Positions 1-7,155 of a stretch of DNA of 13,603 nucleotides are shown here, piece after piece (position 1 is the first letter of the stretch; each line of letters opens with the position of its first letter). Origin of the DNA: Chloroflexota bacterium (GTDB lineage: Bacteria > Chloroflexota > Limnocylindria > Limnocylindrales > CSP1-4); the NCBI GenBank assembly GCA_029858845.1, contig JAOUEG010000024.1:1-13603 (forward strand), given 5' to 3'. The notes under the pieces are model-generated. The model made no database searches, was not told the DNA's origin, and saw only the letters and a program-made list of their open reading frames with translations. Made by a program: the position numbers and the translations under genes.

Positions 1-19
1 CGGTGCAGCGTCAAACGGG

Positions 20-208
20 TCAGCGCTTCTTGCCGCGAACCTCGACGAGGTGAGCCGTCCACTCGGAGCCGCCGCGATCGATCGACGCCGAACTGCCGTG
101 CCAGCCGCAGGTGCAGGTGATCGTCTGGGCCTGGTGCTTGTACTCGTCGATCACGTGCTTGAACGGCTCGTTGGCGGCCGGAGTCTTGATCGGTGGGCGA
201 CTATTCAA
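20..208 (-). CDS. Small CxCGW protein, 62 aa, function unknown
   Basis: I do not recognise a named family. The 62-residue product has a Cys-x-Cys-Gly-Trp-His motif at residues 32-37 and a later W50-T-A-H53-L. Many short actinobacterial and phage proteins share this C-x-C-G-W ... W/H pattern, and it could bind a metal through CxC plus histidines, although there is no second CxxC pair. The C-terminus is basic (RGKKR). I chose a TTG start because AGGAG lies 7 nt upstream, the clearest ribosome site on this side of the window. The reading frame stays open far upstream, but that part lies antisense-like inside the oxidoreductase gene and looks like shadow sequence. A possible -10 (TAAGAT, minus strand 267-262) would give a leader of about 47 nt; no -35 is visible. 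The gene is 155 nt downstream of the FAD oxidoreductase and is probably its own transcript. Confidence 0.6.
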   Translation of the reverse strand: MNSRPPIKTPAANEPFKHVIDEYKHQAQTITCTCGWHGSSASIDRGGSEWTAHLVEVRGKKR

Positions 209-215
209 GGGGTCA

Positions 216-220
216 CTCCT
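216..220 (-). promoter_or_regulatory. Shine-Dalgarno AGGAG for the TTG-started small gene
   Basis: AGGAG on the minus strand, 7 nt before the TTG at 208-206. It decides the start of the 62-residue protein, because no ATG or GTG with comparable spacing lies in frame nearby. The rest of the 209-363 spacer shows only a 5-bp hairpin (GAGCG/CGCTC, 274-290) without a T tract, so I call no terminator for the upstream operon. Confidence 0.55.
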
Positions 221-363
221 ACACGGCTGCGGCACGCTGTGGTGCGTCTTCGGGAGTCGATATCTTAACCGATGAGCGTGATTCCCGCTCCCGATGGCGC
301 CTCCAGGAGACAGCCGGCCCCTCCGACCAGCGTGCCGATCGCGGCCGGATGGCCGATGTAGGG

Positions 364-1899
364 CTATCTGGGCCCGATGTGGTACCCGAGTCGACGCGGG
401 AGGCGACTCAGTTCGCGCACCACGGGCTCCACCGACGCTCCGCGCTCCTCGGCCGACTCGCGGCGGGCCGCCGCCTCCCGGACAAGGCGCGCACCCAGAT
501 AGCGCGCCGGCTCGGGCGGGAAGGCGCGCGGCGCCGAGCCGGTCGCCAGGGGCGACGCGAGGACCGGGTCGTCCGCCCGTTCCAGGGCCCGCGCAGCGAG
601 GATCCGACCACCCACCACGGCCGGAGCGACCCCGTTGCCGCTGTAGCCGTGGCCGTGATGGATCGGCCGCCCGCGAACGGAGCCGAACCACGGGAGATGG
701 TCCGCGCTGACGTCGATCGGGCCGCCCCACGAATCCTCGATCCGGACGTCGCGCAGCGATGGGAAGAGGTGCCGCAGGCCCGCAGCGGCGCGTCGCGACG
801 ACAGCACATCGTCCGTGAAGGCCGGCCCGATCCGGCCACCGAAACCCGCCCGTCCGCCGCCGCCGCCGATCGCGATCCGGCCATCCGGCGTCGTGCGCAG
901 GTAGTGGAGCGTGAAGCGTGCGTCGCTGACACCCTCGCCACCCGTCCAACCGAGGTCGGCCAGGCGGTCGGGGATCGGCTCGGTCAGGATGATGGTGGAG
1001 GACCATGTCACGAGCCGGCGACCGAACCATGGCCAGGCGGCGGCCCAGGCGTTGAGGGCGACCACGGCGCTCGCGGCGACGACCTCACCCGCTCCGACGG
1101 CGGACATCGTTCGGACCCGGACCGGGCGCCACGTCCGCGAACGGCCGGCGTGACGCACCGGCGCCCGTCGCGTCGTCGCCGCGACAGACCCCAGCCACCC
1201 AGGCTGCTGCCCGTCGATCTCCGTGACCTGCGTGCCCTCGTGGATGACGACACCCCGCTCCAGCAGGATCCGTCTAAGACCGCGAGCGAGGACGGCCGGC
1301 TGGATGGTGGCCGCGCCCGGCATGAACACGCCGCCCCGGAAGACCGGAGAGGCGACGCGCGCCCGCATCTCGTCCCGATCGAGCGGGAGATAGCGATCGC
1401 CGACCCCGAGGGCACGACATGCCGCGACCGCTTCGTCCCAGGCGCCATCCTGGGCCGGCGCCGCCGATGCCTGCAGGGCGCCCGCCTTCGTGTACCAGGC
1501 ATCGACGCCGTGGGTCGCACACCATGTCCCGATCTCGTCGACTGCCCCCTCGATGGCCCGAGCGACCGCCAGGGCGCCGGCCTCGCCGTAGCGGTCGACG
1601 AGCGTCGGCAGCTCGTCCCACCAGTTGGTCACGAAACCGCCGTTGCGCCCGGACGGACCGCCGCCGCAGATGTCCGCCTCAAGCAGGACGATCCGGGCGC
1701 CCGCCTCGAGCTCGGTCGCTCGATACGCCGCCCAGAGGCCCGTGTAGCCGCCGCCCACGATGACGACGTCCGCCGTGATCGAGCCCCGCAATGGTGGCGC
1801 GGCGGCAGCCATGTGCGGCGAGGCGGCCTCCTCCTCGGCCAAAGCCTCGCGCAGCCACCAGGAGCGGCGGGACCCGGCGGGTCGGATGCCACCGAGCAT
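364..1899 (-). CDS. DAO-family FAD-dependent oxidoreductase (PuuB/OrdL-like)
   Basis: A 511-residue flavoenzyme of the D-amino-acid oxidase/glycine oxidase superfamily, which oxidises C-N bonds of amines or amino acids with FAD. Visible landmarks are W14-W15-L-R-E before the Rossmann strand, the dinucleotide fold ADVVIVGGGYTGLW with GGGYTG at 49-54, E74 placed to hold the adenosine ribose, GGGPSGRNGGF at 79-89 (the S-G-R-N-G-G signature of gamma-glutamylputrescine oxidase-like members), and a C-terminal FAD contact GYSGNGVAPAVVGG at 418-431. An Arg-rich segment at about 231-258 looks like an insertion between two strands. There is no signal peptide, so it is cytoplasmic. The ATG lies 5 nt after the stop of the binding-protein gene, preceded only by a G-run, so translational coupling is likely. 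It is the last gene of the transporter-kinase operon. Family is certain; the substrate is not. Confidence 0.9.
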   Translation of the reverse strand: MLGGIRPAGSRRSWWLREALAEEEAASPHMAAAAPPLRGSITADVVIVGGGYTGLWAAYRATELEAGARIVLLEADICGGGPSGRNGGFVTNWWDELPTLVDRYGEAGALAVARAIEGAVDEIGTWCATHGVDAWYTKAGALQASAAPAQDGAWDEAVAACRALGVGDRYLPLDRDEMRARVASPVFRGGVFMPGAATIQPAVLARGLRRILLERGVVIHEGTQVTEIDGQQPGWLGSVAATTRRAPVRHAGRSRTWRPVRVRTMSAVGAGEVVAASAVVALNAWAAAWPWFGRRLVTWSSTIILTEPIPDRLADLGWTGGEGVSDARFTLHYLRTTPDGRIAIGGGGGRAGFGGRIGPAFTDDVLSSRRAAAGLRHLFPSLRDVRIEDSWGGPIDVSADHLPWFGSVRGRPIHHGHGYSGNGVAPAVVGGRILAARALERADDPVLASPLATGSAPRAFPPEPARYLGARLVREAAARRESAEERGASVEPVVRELSRLPRRLGYHIGPR

Positions 1900-1904
1900 C
1901 GCCG

Positions 1905-2999
1905 TCAGCCCCCGGCCGGCAGGAGCGAGGCGTCCACGACCTGGTCCACGGTGACCGGGTTCGGCACGAGGTCGAGGGTCGTCAGGTACTCGATCGACGC
2001 CTCCCAATCGGCCGGGTCGATCGCGCCGAACCCCCGCTCGACCTGGGCCGCGCCCGTCCAGACGTCGATCGTCGCGTCCAGGATCGCGGCCTGCGTGTCC
2101 CGGGCAGTGGCGAGGTCGGGCACCGCAGCGATGGCGGCGTCCAGCCCGACCTCCGGTTCGGCGGCGATCACGTCCATCGCCCGCAGGGTGGCGGCGACGA
2201 ACGCCGCCACGGCCTCGCGCTTCGCGGTCAGCGTGGCGTCGCCGACGATCAGGCCGTTGCCCGGCAGGGGGATGATGTCGTCGACCCGCATCACGTTGAC
2301 AGCCACGCCGTTCAGCTCCATGACGACCGGCTCGTTGTTGGCGAACCCCGTGGCCGCCTCCACCAGCCCCTGGGTCACCGCCTCCGCCTGGGTGAAGCCG
2401 ATCTCCGAGAGCTCGATGTCGTCGGGGGTCAGGCCGGCCGACGAGAGCATGGCCTGGAGCATGATCCACGACGACCCGAAGCGGCCCGGGATTCCGACCG
2501 CCCGTCCGGCGAGATCGGCGGGTCCGTCGATGCCCGCCGAAGCCTTCGAGAAGACGATCGACGGGAACTTGCCGTAGATCGTCGCGACGTACTTGATCGG
2601 GATCCCCTGACTGGCGGCCGGGATGACGCTCGTCCCGTCGGCCAGGCCGATGTCGAGCTCGCTCTGCCCCACCAGCGCGATGACGTCGTAGTCGAAGCCG
2701 TGGCGGAACGTGACATCGAGGCCGCTGTCACGGTAGTACCCGGCCTGGTCGGCGAGGTAGAACGGGGCGAACTGGACACTGGGGATGTAGCCGAGGCCCA
2801 CTGCCAGGGCGGTCGGCTCCCGGCTGGGTTCGGTCGACGCGGATTCCGCAGGGCTGGGCAAGGTCGACGGCGCCGACGTGCCGTCCGGGCTTGCCGCGGG
2901 CGAAGCGACGGATCCGCCCCCCGCACAGGCCCCCGTGATCAGGCTGAGCAAAGCCAGGATGGCGACGGCGAGGGTGGGGCGATGGGCTCGGGACGACAC
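1905..2999 (-). CDS. ABC transporter substrate-binding lipoprotein, NMT1/THI5 family (ThiY/RibY-like)
   Basis: A 364-residue solute-binding protein of a high-affinity importer. Residues 1-24 form a secretion signal with hydrophobic core LAVAILALLSLITGA. C25 is the likely lipidated cysteine, although the box T-G-A-C is not the ideal L-x-x-C. A Ser/Pro/Thr/Ala-rich tether (26-62) would lift the binding domain off the membrane. The domain opens with GYIPSVQFAPFYLADQAGYY (70-89), the typical NMT1 start. It also has GIPGRFGSSW (169-178), IGFTQAEAVTQG (200-211), FANNEPV (219-225) and PLPGNGLIVGD (244-254). These resemble pyrimidine- or riboflavin-binding ThiY/RibY proteins more than sulfonate-binding SsuA, but the ligand is unresolved. 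The GTG start is backed by GGAGG 4 nt upstream. It sits 23 nt after the permease gene. Confidence 0.92.
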   Translation of the reverse strand: MSSRAHRPTLAVAILALLSLITGACAGGGSVASPAASPDGTSAPSTLPSPAESASTEPSREPTALAVGLGYIPSVQFAPFYLADQAGYYRDSGLDVTFRHGFDYDVIALVGQSELDIGLADGTSVIPAASQGIPIKYVATIYGKFPSIVFSKASAGIDGPADLAGRAVGIPGRFGSSWIMLQAMLSSAGLTPDDIELSEIGFTQAEAVTQGLVEAATGFANNEPVVMELNGVAVNVMRVDDIIPLPGNGLIVGDATLTAKREAVAAFVAATLRAMDVIAAEPEVGLDAAIAAVPDLATARDTQAAILDATIDVWTGAAQVERGFGAIDPADWEASIEYLTTLDLVPNPVTVDQVVDASLLPAGG

Positions 3000-3002
3000 G
3001 GG

Positions 3003-3008
3003 ACCTCC
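3003..3008 (-). promoter_or_regulatory. Shine-Dalgarno GGAGGT for the GTG-started binding protein
   Basis: GGAGGT on the minus strand lies directly before the GTG at 2999. It is the strongest ribosome site in this operon, in the 23-nt gap after the permease. This would fit the binding protein being made in excess over the membrane subunits, as is usual for ABC importers. It also supports GTG as the start, since the signal peptide begins there. Confidence 0.6.
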
Positions 3009-3022
3009 GGGATGAAGCACGG

Positions 3023-3772
3023 CTAGCGGGCACCGACCACGCGGCGCTCGACGAGGACGACGGCGAGATAGAGCGCGATCCCCACGAACGAGATGAGCAG
3101 GAGGGTAGCGAACATGAGCGGGATGTCGAACAGCGAGCCCCGGGCGAGGTTGATCAGGACGCCGAGACCGCGCTCGGCGCCGGCCCACTCCCCCACGATC
3201 GCGCCGACCACCGCCAGCGTGACACCGACGCGGATGCCACCGAGGATGGACGGCAGCGCCGCCGGGATCTCGAGGGTGGTGAGGATCTGGCGCCGGGTCG
3301 CGCGAAGCGACCGCCCAAGCTCCAGCAGCCGCGCGTCCACCGACCGGATGCCGACCATCGTCGCGATCGCCACGGGGAAGAAGACGATCAGGGCGCAGAT
3401 GACCACCTTGCCCACGAGCCCGGGACCGAACCACAGTGCGATGAGCGGCGCGAGCGCCAGGATCGGTGTCGCCTGCGCAGCGACGAGATAGGGCGACAAC
3501 AAGCGCTCGACGAACGCGCTGCGCGCGAGCGCATACCCGGCGATGAGGGCGAAGCCGGCCCCGACCGCGAACCCGAGCGTCACCTCGAGCAGCGTGGTGG
3601 CGAGATGCGGCCCGATCGTCCCGTCCGCCCAGGCCGTGACGAACCGGTTCAGGACCGCGATCGGCGCCGGCAGGATGAACGGCGGGAAGCCGCTGATCAC
3701 GACGACCGCCTGCCAGAGCAGGAGGAAACCGGCGAGGGCCGCGAGAATGGGCACGATCGAGCTCTGCCTCAT
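3023..3772 (-). CDS. ABC transporter permease, SsuC/ThiX/RibX type
   Basis: A 249-residue inner-membrane subunit of the binding-protein-dependent transport family. It shows about six hydrophobic segments (near 6-28, 60-83, 95-115, 120-142, 182-198 and 219-242). The cytoplasmic EAA loop, which docks on the ATPase, is at about 151-183: ELGRSLRATRRQ, then PAALPSILGGIRVG. The following VGEWAGAERGLG (193-204) matches the E-x(n)-G-L-G-x-L pattern of nitrate/sulfonate/taurine/thiamine-precursor permeases. Length is normal for the family. Its ATG overlaps the TGA of the ATPase gene (ATGA), so the two are translationally coupled. One permease gene in the operon implies a homodimer. The substrate is set by the binding protein. 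Confidence 0.93.
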   Translation of the reverse strand: MRQSSIVPILAALAGFLLLWQAVVVISGFPPFILPAPIAVLNRFVTAWADGTIGPHLATTLLEVTLGFAVGAGFALIAGYALARSAFVERLLSPYLVAAQATPILALAPLIALWFGPGLVGKVVICALIVFFPVAIATMVGIRSVDARLLELGRSLRATRRQILTTLEIPAALPSILGGIRVGVTLAVVGAIVGEWAGAERGLGVLINLARGSLFDIPLMFATLLLISFVGIALYLAVVLVERRVVGAR

Positions 3773-4557
3773 GATGCGGCTGCCAGCGAGGCTTCGTCGG
3801 ACGGGTCGCCGGCTTCGCCCAGGTGACGGCGCACCTCCCGCGCGGTACGCGACACGACCCCCTCGTCGAGGTCCGCGATGGACCGGGGCCGCGACAGCGG
3901 GACCGCGATATCCGCCACGATCCGCCCAGGGCGGGCCGACATGACCACGATCCGATCGGCCACGAAGATCGCCTCGGCGATGCTATGGGTGACGAGCAGG
4001 ATGGTCGTCGCGGCGCGCTCCCAGAGATGGAGCAGTTCCAGGTCGAACCGCTCCCGACTGAGGGCGTCCAGGGCACTGAACGGCTCGTCCAGCAGCAGCA
4101 CCTCCGGTTCGAGCGCGAGGGCGCGCGCGAGGGCGACCCGCTGGCGCGTCCCGCCCGAGAGCTCGGCCGGCCGGTTGACCACCACGGAACGATCGATGTC
4201 GACGAGCTCCGTGAGCTGCTCCAGACGTTCCCGCTGCCGCTCCGCCGACCAGCCCGCGAGCTCGAGTGGGTAGGTGATGTTGGCTGCGGCCGATCGCCAC
4301 GGCAGGAGACGCGGCTCCTGGAACACGAGCCCGATGCGCGGATCCGGACCGGGGATCGGGGCCCCATCGAGCGCCATGACACCGGCGCTCGGGGTGAGCA
4401 GGCCGGCAGCCACGCGCAAGAGGGTGGACTTCCCGCACCCGTTCGGTCCGATCAGCGCCACGATGCCGCCGCCCGGCACGGCCAGGTCGATGCCGCCCAG
4501 GACCGGAAGGGTCCCGCCGCCGCGTACCGGGAAGGAAAGCTCGACGCCTCGTGCCAT
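3769..4557 (-). CDS. ABC transporter ATP-binding protein, SsuB/TauB/ThiZ type
   Basis: A 262-residue ATPase that powers the importer from the cytoplasmic face. All catalytic elements are present: Walker A GPNGCGKST (37-45), Q-loop Q80 in GLVFQEPRLLPW, signature LSGGTRQR (133-140), Walker B LLLDEPFSALD (154-164), D-loop, and switch H191 in VTHSIAEA. The LLPW after the Q-loop and the HSIAEA switch are typical of the nitrate/sulfonate/taurine group. I used the ATG at 4557 because the fold begins right after it (GVELSF). A GTG at 4578, seven codons upstream, overlaps the kinase stop as GTGA and is an equally plausible coupled start. Neither has a clear Shine-Dalgarno site. The 3' end overlaps the permease gene by 4 nt. 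Confidence 0.93.
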   Translation of the reverse strand: MARGVELSFPVRGGGTLPVLGGIDLAVPGGGIVALIGPNGCGKSTLLRVAAGLLTPSAGVMALDGAPIPGPDPRIGLVFQEPRLLPWRSAAANITYPLELAGWSAERQRERLEQLTELVDIDRSVVVNRPAELSGGTRQRVALARALALEPEVLLLDEPFSALDALSRERFDLELLHLWERAATTILLVTHSIAEAIFVADRIVVMSARPGRIVADIAVPLSRPRSIADLDEGVVSRTAREVRRHLGEAGDPSDEASLAAAS

Positions 4558-4574
4558 GAGTGAGCCGCGGCCGT

Positions 4575-6026
4575 TCACGACGCCGAGTCCGTGAGCGGCC
4601 GGAGGACCGGCGCGATCGCCGGATACAGGGCCGTGTAGGCCGCATAGGTCCGATCGTAGACGCCCGACATATCGGGCCGCGGTGCGAGCTCGTGATCGAT
4701 CCGCGTCATCGCCCGGATCGCGGTTCGGGTATCCGGATGGATCGCCACGCCCACCGAGCCGAGGATCGCCGACCCGAGGACGGCGGTCTCGAGGACCGCC
4801 GGAACCAGGACCCGGAAGCCCGTGACGTCCGCCTTGATCTGGTTCCAGGTGTCGCTGCGCGCCGGGCCGCCGCAGGTTCGCATCGCCGTCACCCGAACGC
4901 CCGCGGCAAGCATCGGTGCGGACACGTGGCGGAGGGCCAGGGCGCTGGCCTCCATGATCGCCCGGGCGATGTGTCCCCGCCCGTGGGCGAGCGTGAGCCC
5001 GGCCAGGACTCCGGTCGCCGAAGGATCCCAGATGGGCGAGCGCTCGCCGGCGAGATACGGCAGGAACACGAGCCCGTTCGCACCTGGGGCGGTCGCCCCG
5101 GCCTCGTCGATGAGGCGTTCGGTCGTCATGGCGCCGTCGATCACCTCGTCGCGGAACCAATCGAAAGCTCGACCGGTCGCGGCCATGGCCGCGCCAACGC
5201 TGTAGCGTCCCTCGAGCGGTGCCGGCGATACGAACGCCCCGGGCACGTCCAGCGGCCGGTCCCAGTACACGCCGAAGCCACCGGCCGAGCCGCCTGGATC
5301 GTAGGCGTCGCCGGGCTCCAGGAGCCCGGCTCCGAGGTAGCTGGCGAACGCGTCGTTCGTGCCTCCGGCCACGGGGATGCCCCGGCGCAGGCCGAGCGCG
5401 GCCGCCGCGCTGTCGCTCAACTGCCCGACCACGGCGCCCATCGCCCCCTCCGGCGGACGACGATCGACGCGGAGGCCGGTCGCCGCAGCCGCCCGGCCGG
5501 GATCGGGCGTGATCTGGTGCGCGACCAGCGGCGCGACCGCCTCGCCCGTGAGTCGGAAAGCGAGCCACTCCCATGTCGTGAGGTACCAGCGCGTGGTCGC
5601 GGCCGTCGCCGGCTCGTGTCGCTCCATCCAGAGCGCCGCCGGGAGCGGTCCGAGGCCCCAGCCGCCGACTCCGGTGGCGGCCTCCAGCTCGGCCGCCTCC
5701 GCCGCCGATCGCGTGTCGAGGAAGGTGATGGCCGGGCGGGTCGCCTCACCACGGGAATCCACCGGGACGAGGGTCGGGCCGTGGCCGTCCACGCCGATCG
5801 CCACCACGTCGATGCCGTCGGTGGCGGCCGTCAGGTGGAGCGCACGGACCGCGCCGACGACGGCGGACCACCATGACCCGGGATCCTGCTCGGCCCAGCC
5901 AGGCCCGTGCCCGACCTCGAGGCCGTAGCCGGCCCGGGCGATCCCCAACAGGCTGCCGTCCGGTCGCACGAGACCGGCCTTGACCTCCGTGGTCCCGAGG
6001 TCGATGCCCATGATCGCGTCGGTCAT
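4575..6026 (-). CDS. FGGY-family carbohydrate kinase (xylulokinase/gluconokinase-like)
   Basis: A 483-residue cytoplasmic kinase that transfers ATP phosphate to a sugar, sugar acid or polyol. The N-terminal FGGY domain opens with GIDLGTTEVKAGL (7-19, phosphate-1 loop) and carries ITFLDTR (100-106), like the W-x-D-x-R substrate loop of xylulokinases. D225 in GGTNDA is the expected general base. The C-terminal domain shows FLPYLAGERSPIWDP (321-335) and the adenosine loop CGGPARSDTWNQIKADV (385-401). Full length for the family, with no missing motif. Substrate specificity (xylulose, ribulose, ribitol, gluconate and others) cannot be assigned. Its ATG overlaps the regulator stop (ATGA), tying it to SorC control. 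Its stop meets a possible GTG start of the ABC ATPase. An FGGY kinase fused into an NMT1-type importer operon is unusual. Confidence 0.92.
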   Translation of the reverse strand: MTDAIMGIDLGTTEVKAGLVRPDGSLLGIARAGYGLEVGHGPGWAEQDPGSWWSAVVGAVRALHLTAATDGIDVVAIGVDGHGPTLVPVDSRGEATRPAITFLDTRSAAEAAELEAATGVGGWGLGPLPAALWMERHEPATAATTRWYLTTWEWLAFRLTGEAVAPLVAHQITPDPGRAAAATGLRVDRRPPEGAMGAVVGQLSDSAAAALGLRRGIPVAGGTNDAFASYLGAGLLEPGDAYDPGGSAGGFGVYWDRPLDVPGAFVSPAPLEGRYSVGAAMAATGRAFDWFRDEVIDGAMTTERLIDEAGATAPGANGLVFLPYLAGERSPIWDPSATGVLAGLTLAHGRGHIARAIMEASALALRHVSAPMLAAGVRVTAMRTCGGPARSDTWNQIKADVTGFRVLVPAVLETAVLGSAILGSVGVAIHPDTRTAIRAMTRIDHELAPRPDMSGVYDRTYAAYTALYPAIAPVLRPLTDSAS

Positions 6027-6970
6027 GGCGTTCGCCCCGAGACGGGCGTCCGTGCGCCGAGGTCCACGACCGCCTCGGCGGTGGCGACGTCCGTGACCAG
6101 CGTGCGGACGACACCGGCACGAAGGGCACCCAGGATGGGGCGGACCTTGCTCTCCCCGGCCGCCACCCCGATCGAGGACGGGACCCGCCCGAGGGTCCGG
6201 GCGTCGAACGCGAGCACCCGCTCGCGGAGTTCCGGGCAGACGAACACGCCATCGAGGTCGAACGGAGCGATGAGGACCTCGCCCACCGCGCCGGCGCGCT
6301 CGAGGTGGGCCATGACCTCTGGCCCGACCGAGGCCACGCCCCACGACGGACCGCCGATGCCGAACAGGGCCACGTCCAGGTGGTCCCACAGGTCGCGGAC
6401 CGCCTGGACCCCCGCGTGGGCCTCCAGGGCGCGCTTCGTGGCCGAATCGTCCAGCAGCCCGGGCGCCATCAGGCCATGCGGAAGGGCGCTGAAGGCATCG
6501 GCGACCCGCCGGAACGGATCCCGCTCCGGGCCCGGGGTCCAGTAACCGCCGGCCAACGGTACGACCGTCGCGGCGACCGGCGTGGCACCGTCCTCGAGGG
6601 CATCCGCGACGGCACTCACGGAGGCGCCGTCCCCGATCCCCACGATCTCGCCGTCCCGAACGGTTCCGCGCAGCACCTGCGCCGCCAGCCTCCCGACCAT
6701 CCGGCGGCCGAGATCCTCGGGCCCGGTCACCGTCGGGGCCAGGTGGACCGCGTCGAGGCCGTATCTGCGACGGAGTGCCTCGGCGGCGGGCGACTCGGCC
6801 GTGGTGCGGTCCACGATGCGGATCTCGACGATCCCCTCGGCGCGGGCACGCTTGAGCAGGCGGCTGACCTGCGGGCGGGTCACACCGAGGCGCTCCGCGA
6901 TGGCGTTCTGCGTCTCACCCAGCTCGTAGTAGAGGCGGCTCGCCTGGACCAGCTGCTCGAAGTCGCTCAT
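6023..6970 (-). CDS. SorC/DeoR-type sugar-binding transcriptional regulator
   Basis: A 315-residue regulator with an N-terminal helix-turn-helix (about 20-45: QNAIAERLGVTRPQVSRLLK, preceded by SRLYYELGE), the classical SorC opening. A sugar-phosphate-binding domain follows, with GIGDGASVSAVADAL (111-125), ALFGIGG (201-207) and GVAAGESKVRPILGAL (268-283), where K275 fits the conserved phosphate contact. Such proteins are tetramers whose DNA binding changes with a phosphorylated sugar. The product of the adjacent kinase is the natural candidate effector. I chose ATG 6970 because the HTH alignment starts there; ATG 7003 is possible. Frame positions above about 7043 would precede the predicted transcription start. 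It is the first gene of the operon and lies just downstream of a matching palindrome, so it is probably autoregulated. Confidence 0.92.
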   Translation of the reverse strand: MSDFEQLVQASRLYYELGETQNAIAERLGVTRPQVSRLLKRARAEGIVEIRIVDRTTAESPAAEALRRRYGLDAVHLAPTVTGPEDLGRRMVGRLAAQVLRGTVRDGEIVGIGDGASVSAVADALEDGATPVAATVVPLAGGYWTPGPERDPFRRVADAFSALPHGLMAPGLLDDSATKRALEAHAGVQAVRDLWDHLDVALFGIGGPSWGVASVGPEVMAHLERAGAVGEVLIAPFDLDGVFVCPELRERVLAFDARTLGRVPSSIGVAAGESKVRPILGALRAGVVRTLVTDVATAEAVVDLGARTPVSGRTP

Positions 6971-7010
6971 CGTGGCCGCCGACCGGTCCGCCCCCGCAGG
7001 CATCCGCTGC

Positions 7011-7035
7011 GCACAGATGTTCTGAACAGATGTGC
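7011..7035. promoter_or_regulatory. Palindromic operator, probable SorC-family binding site
   Basis: A 25-bp interrupted palindrome centred on 7023. Outer arms GCACA/TGTGC and inner arms TGTTC/GAACA flank a single central base; 10 of 12 symmetric pairs match, the two mismatches being the 'ga' steps between the arms. The same stretch can be read as two direct copies of ACAGATGT 13 bp apart. TGTTC-n-GAACA half-sites resemble operators of DeoR/SorC-family proteins. It lies about +8 to +32 from the predicted start of transcription and 41 nt before the regulator ATG, a position suited to repression by roadblock. Assignment to this regulator is inferred from proximity and half-site type. Confidence 0.65.
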
Positions 7036-7049
7036 ATCCATACCGGCGC

Positions 7050-7079
7050 ATCATCCACGCTGCGGGCGACGGACGTCAA
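7050..7079 (-). promoter_or_regulatory. Sigma70-like promoter of the sorC-kinase-ABC-oxidase operon
   Basis: On the minus strand, TTGACG (7079-7074, 5/6 to consensus) is followed after 18 bp by GATGAT (7055-7050, 4/6). Transcription would begin near 7043, giving a leader of about 72 nt to the ATG at 6970 that contains the palindrome. The glcD-like gene ends at 7156, so this promoter would make the operon independent of it. I see no clear terminator in 7080-7155, only GC-rich partial hairpins without a T tract, so read-through is possible. Confidence 0.5.
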
Positions 7080-7155
7080 GGCCGGGTCGCGCCGGCGCAT
7101 CCGGACGGCGGCGATCCCGCCAGGCGCCGGGGCCGCCGGGTCACGTGCCCGGGTG

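Noticed and set aside
193..2577. A 794-codon plus-strand frame across the oxidoreductase and binding-protein genes.
   Set aside because: It has no recognisable domain and a biased composition, while the opposite strand encodes clear FAD and NMT1 domains with full motifs. It is a shadow frame.
1905..2999. Naming the importer ssuA, thiY or ribY outright.
   Set aside because: The NMT1 family has many ligands. Similarity of a few motifs to ThiY/RibY does not identify the substrate, and the kinase and SorC context argues for caution.
7080..7155. GC-rich partial hairpins after the glcD-like gene as a terminator.
   Set aside because: Pairing is fragmentary and there is no T run on the minus strand.
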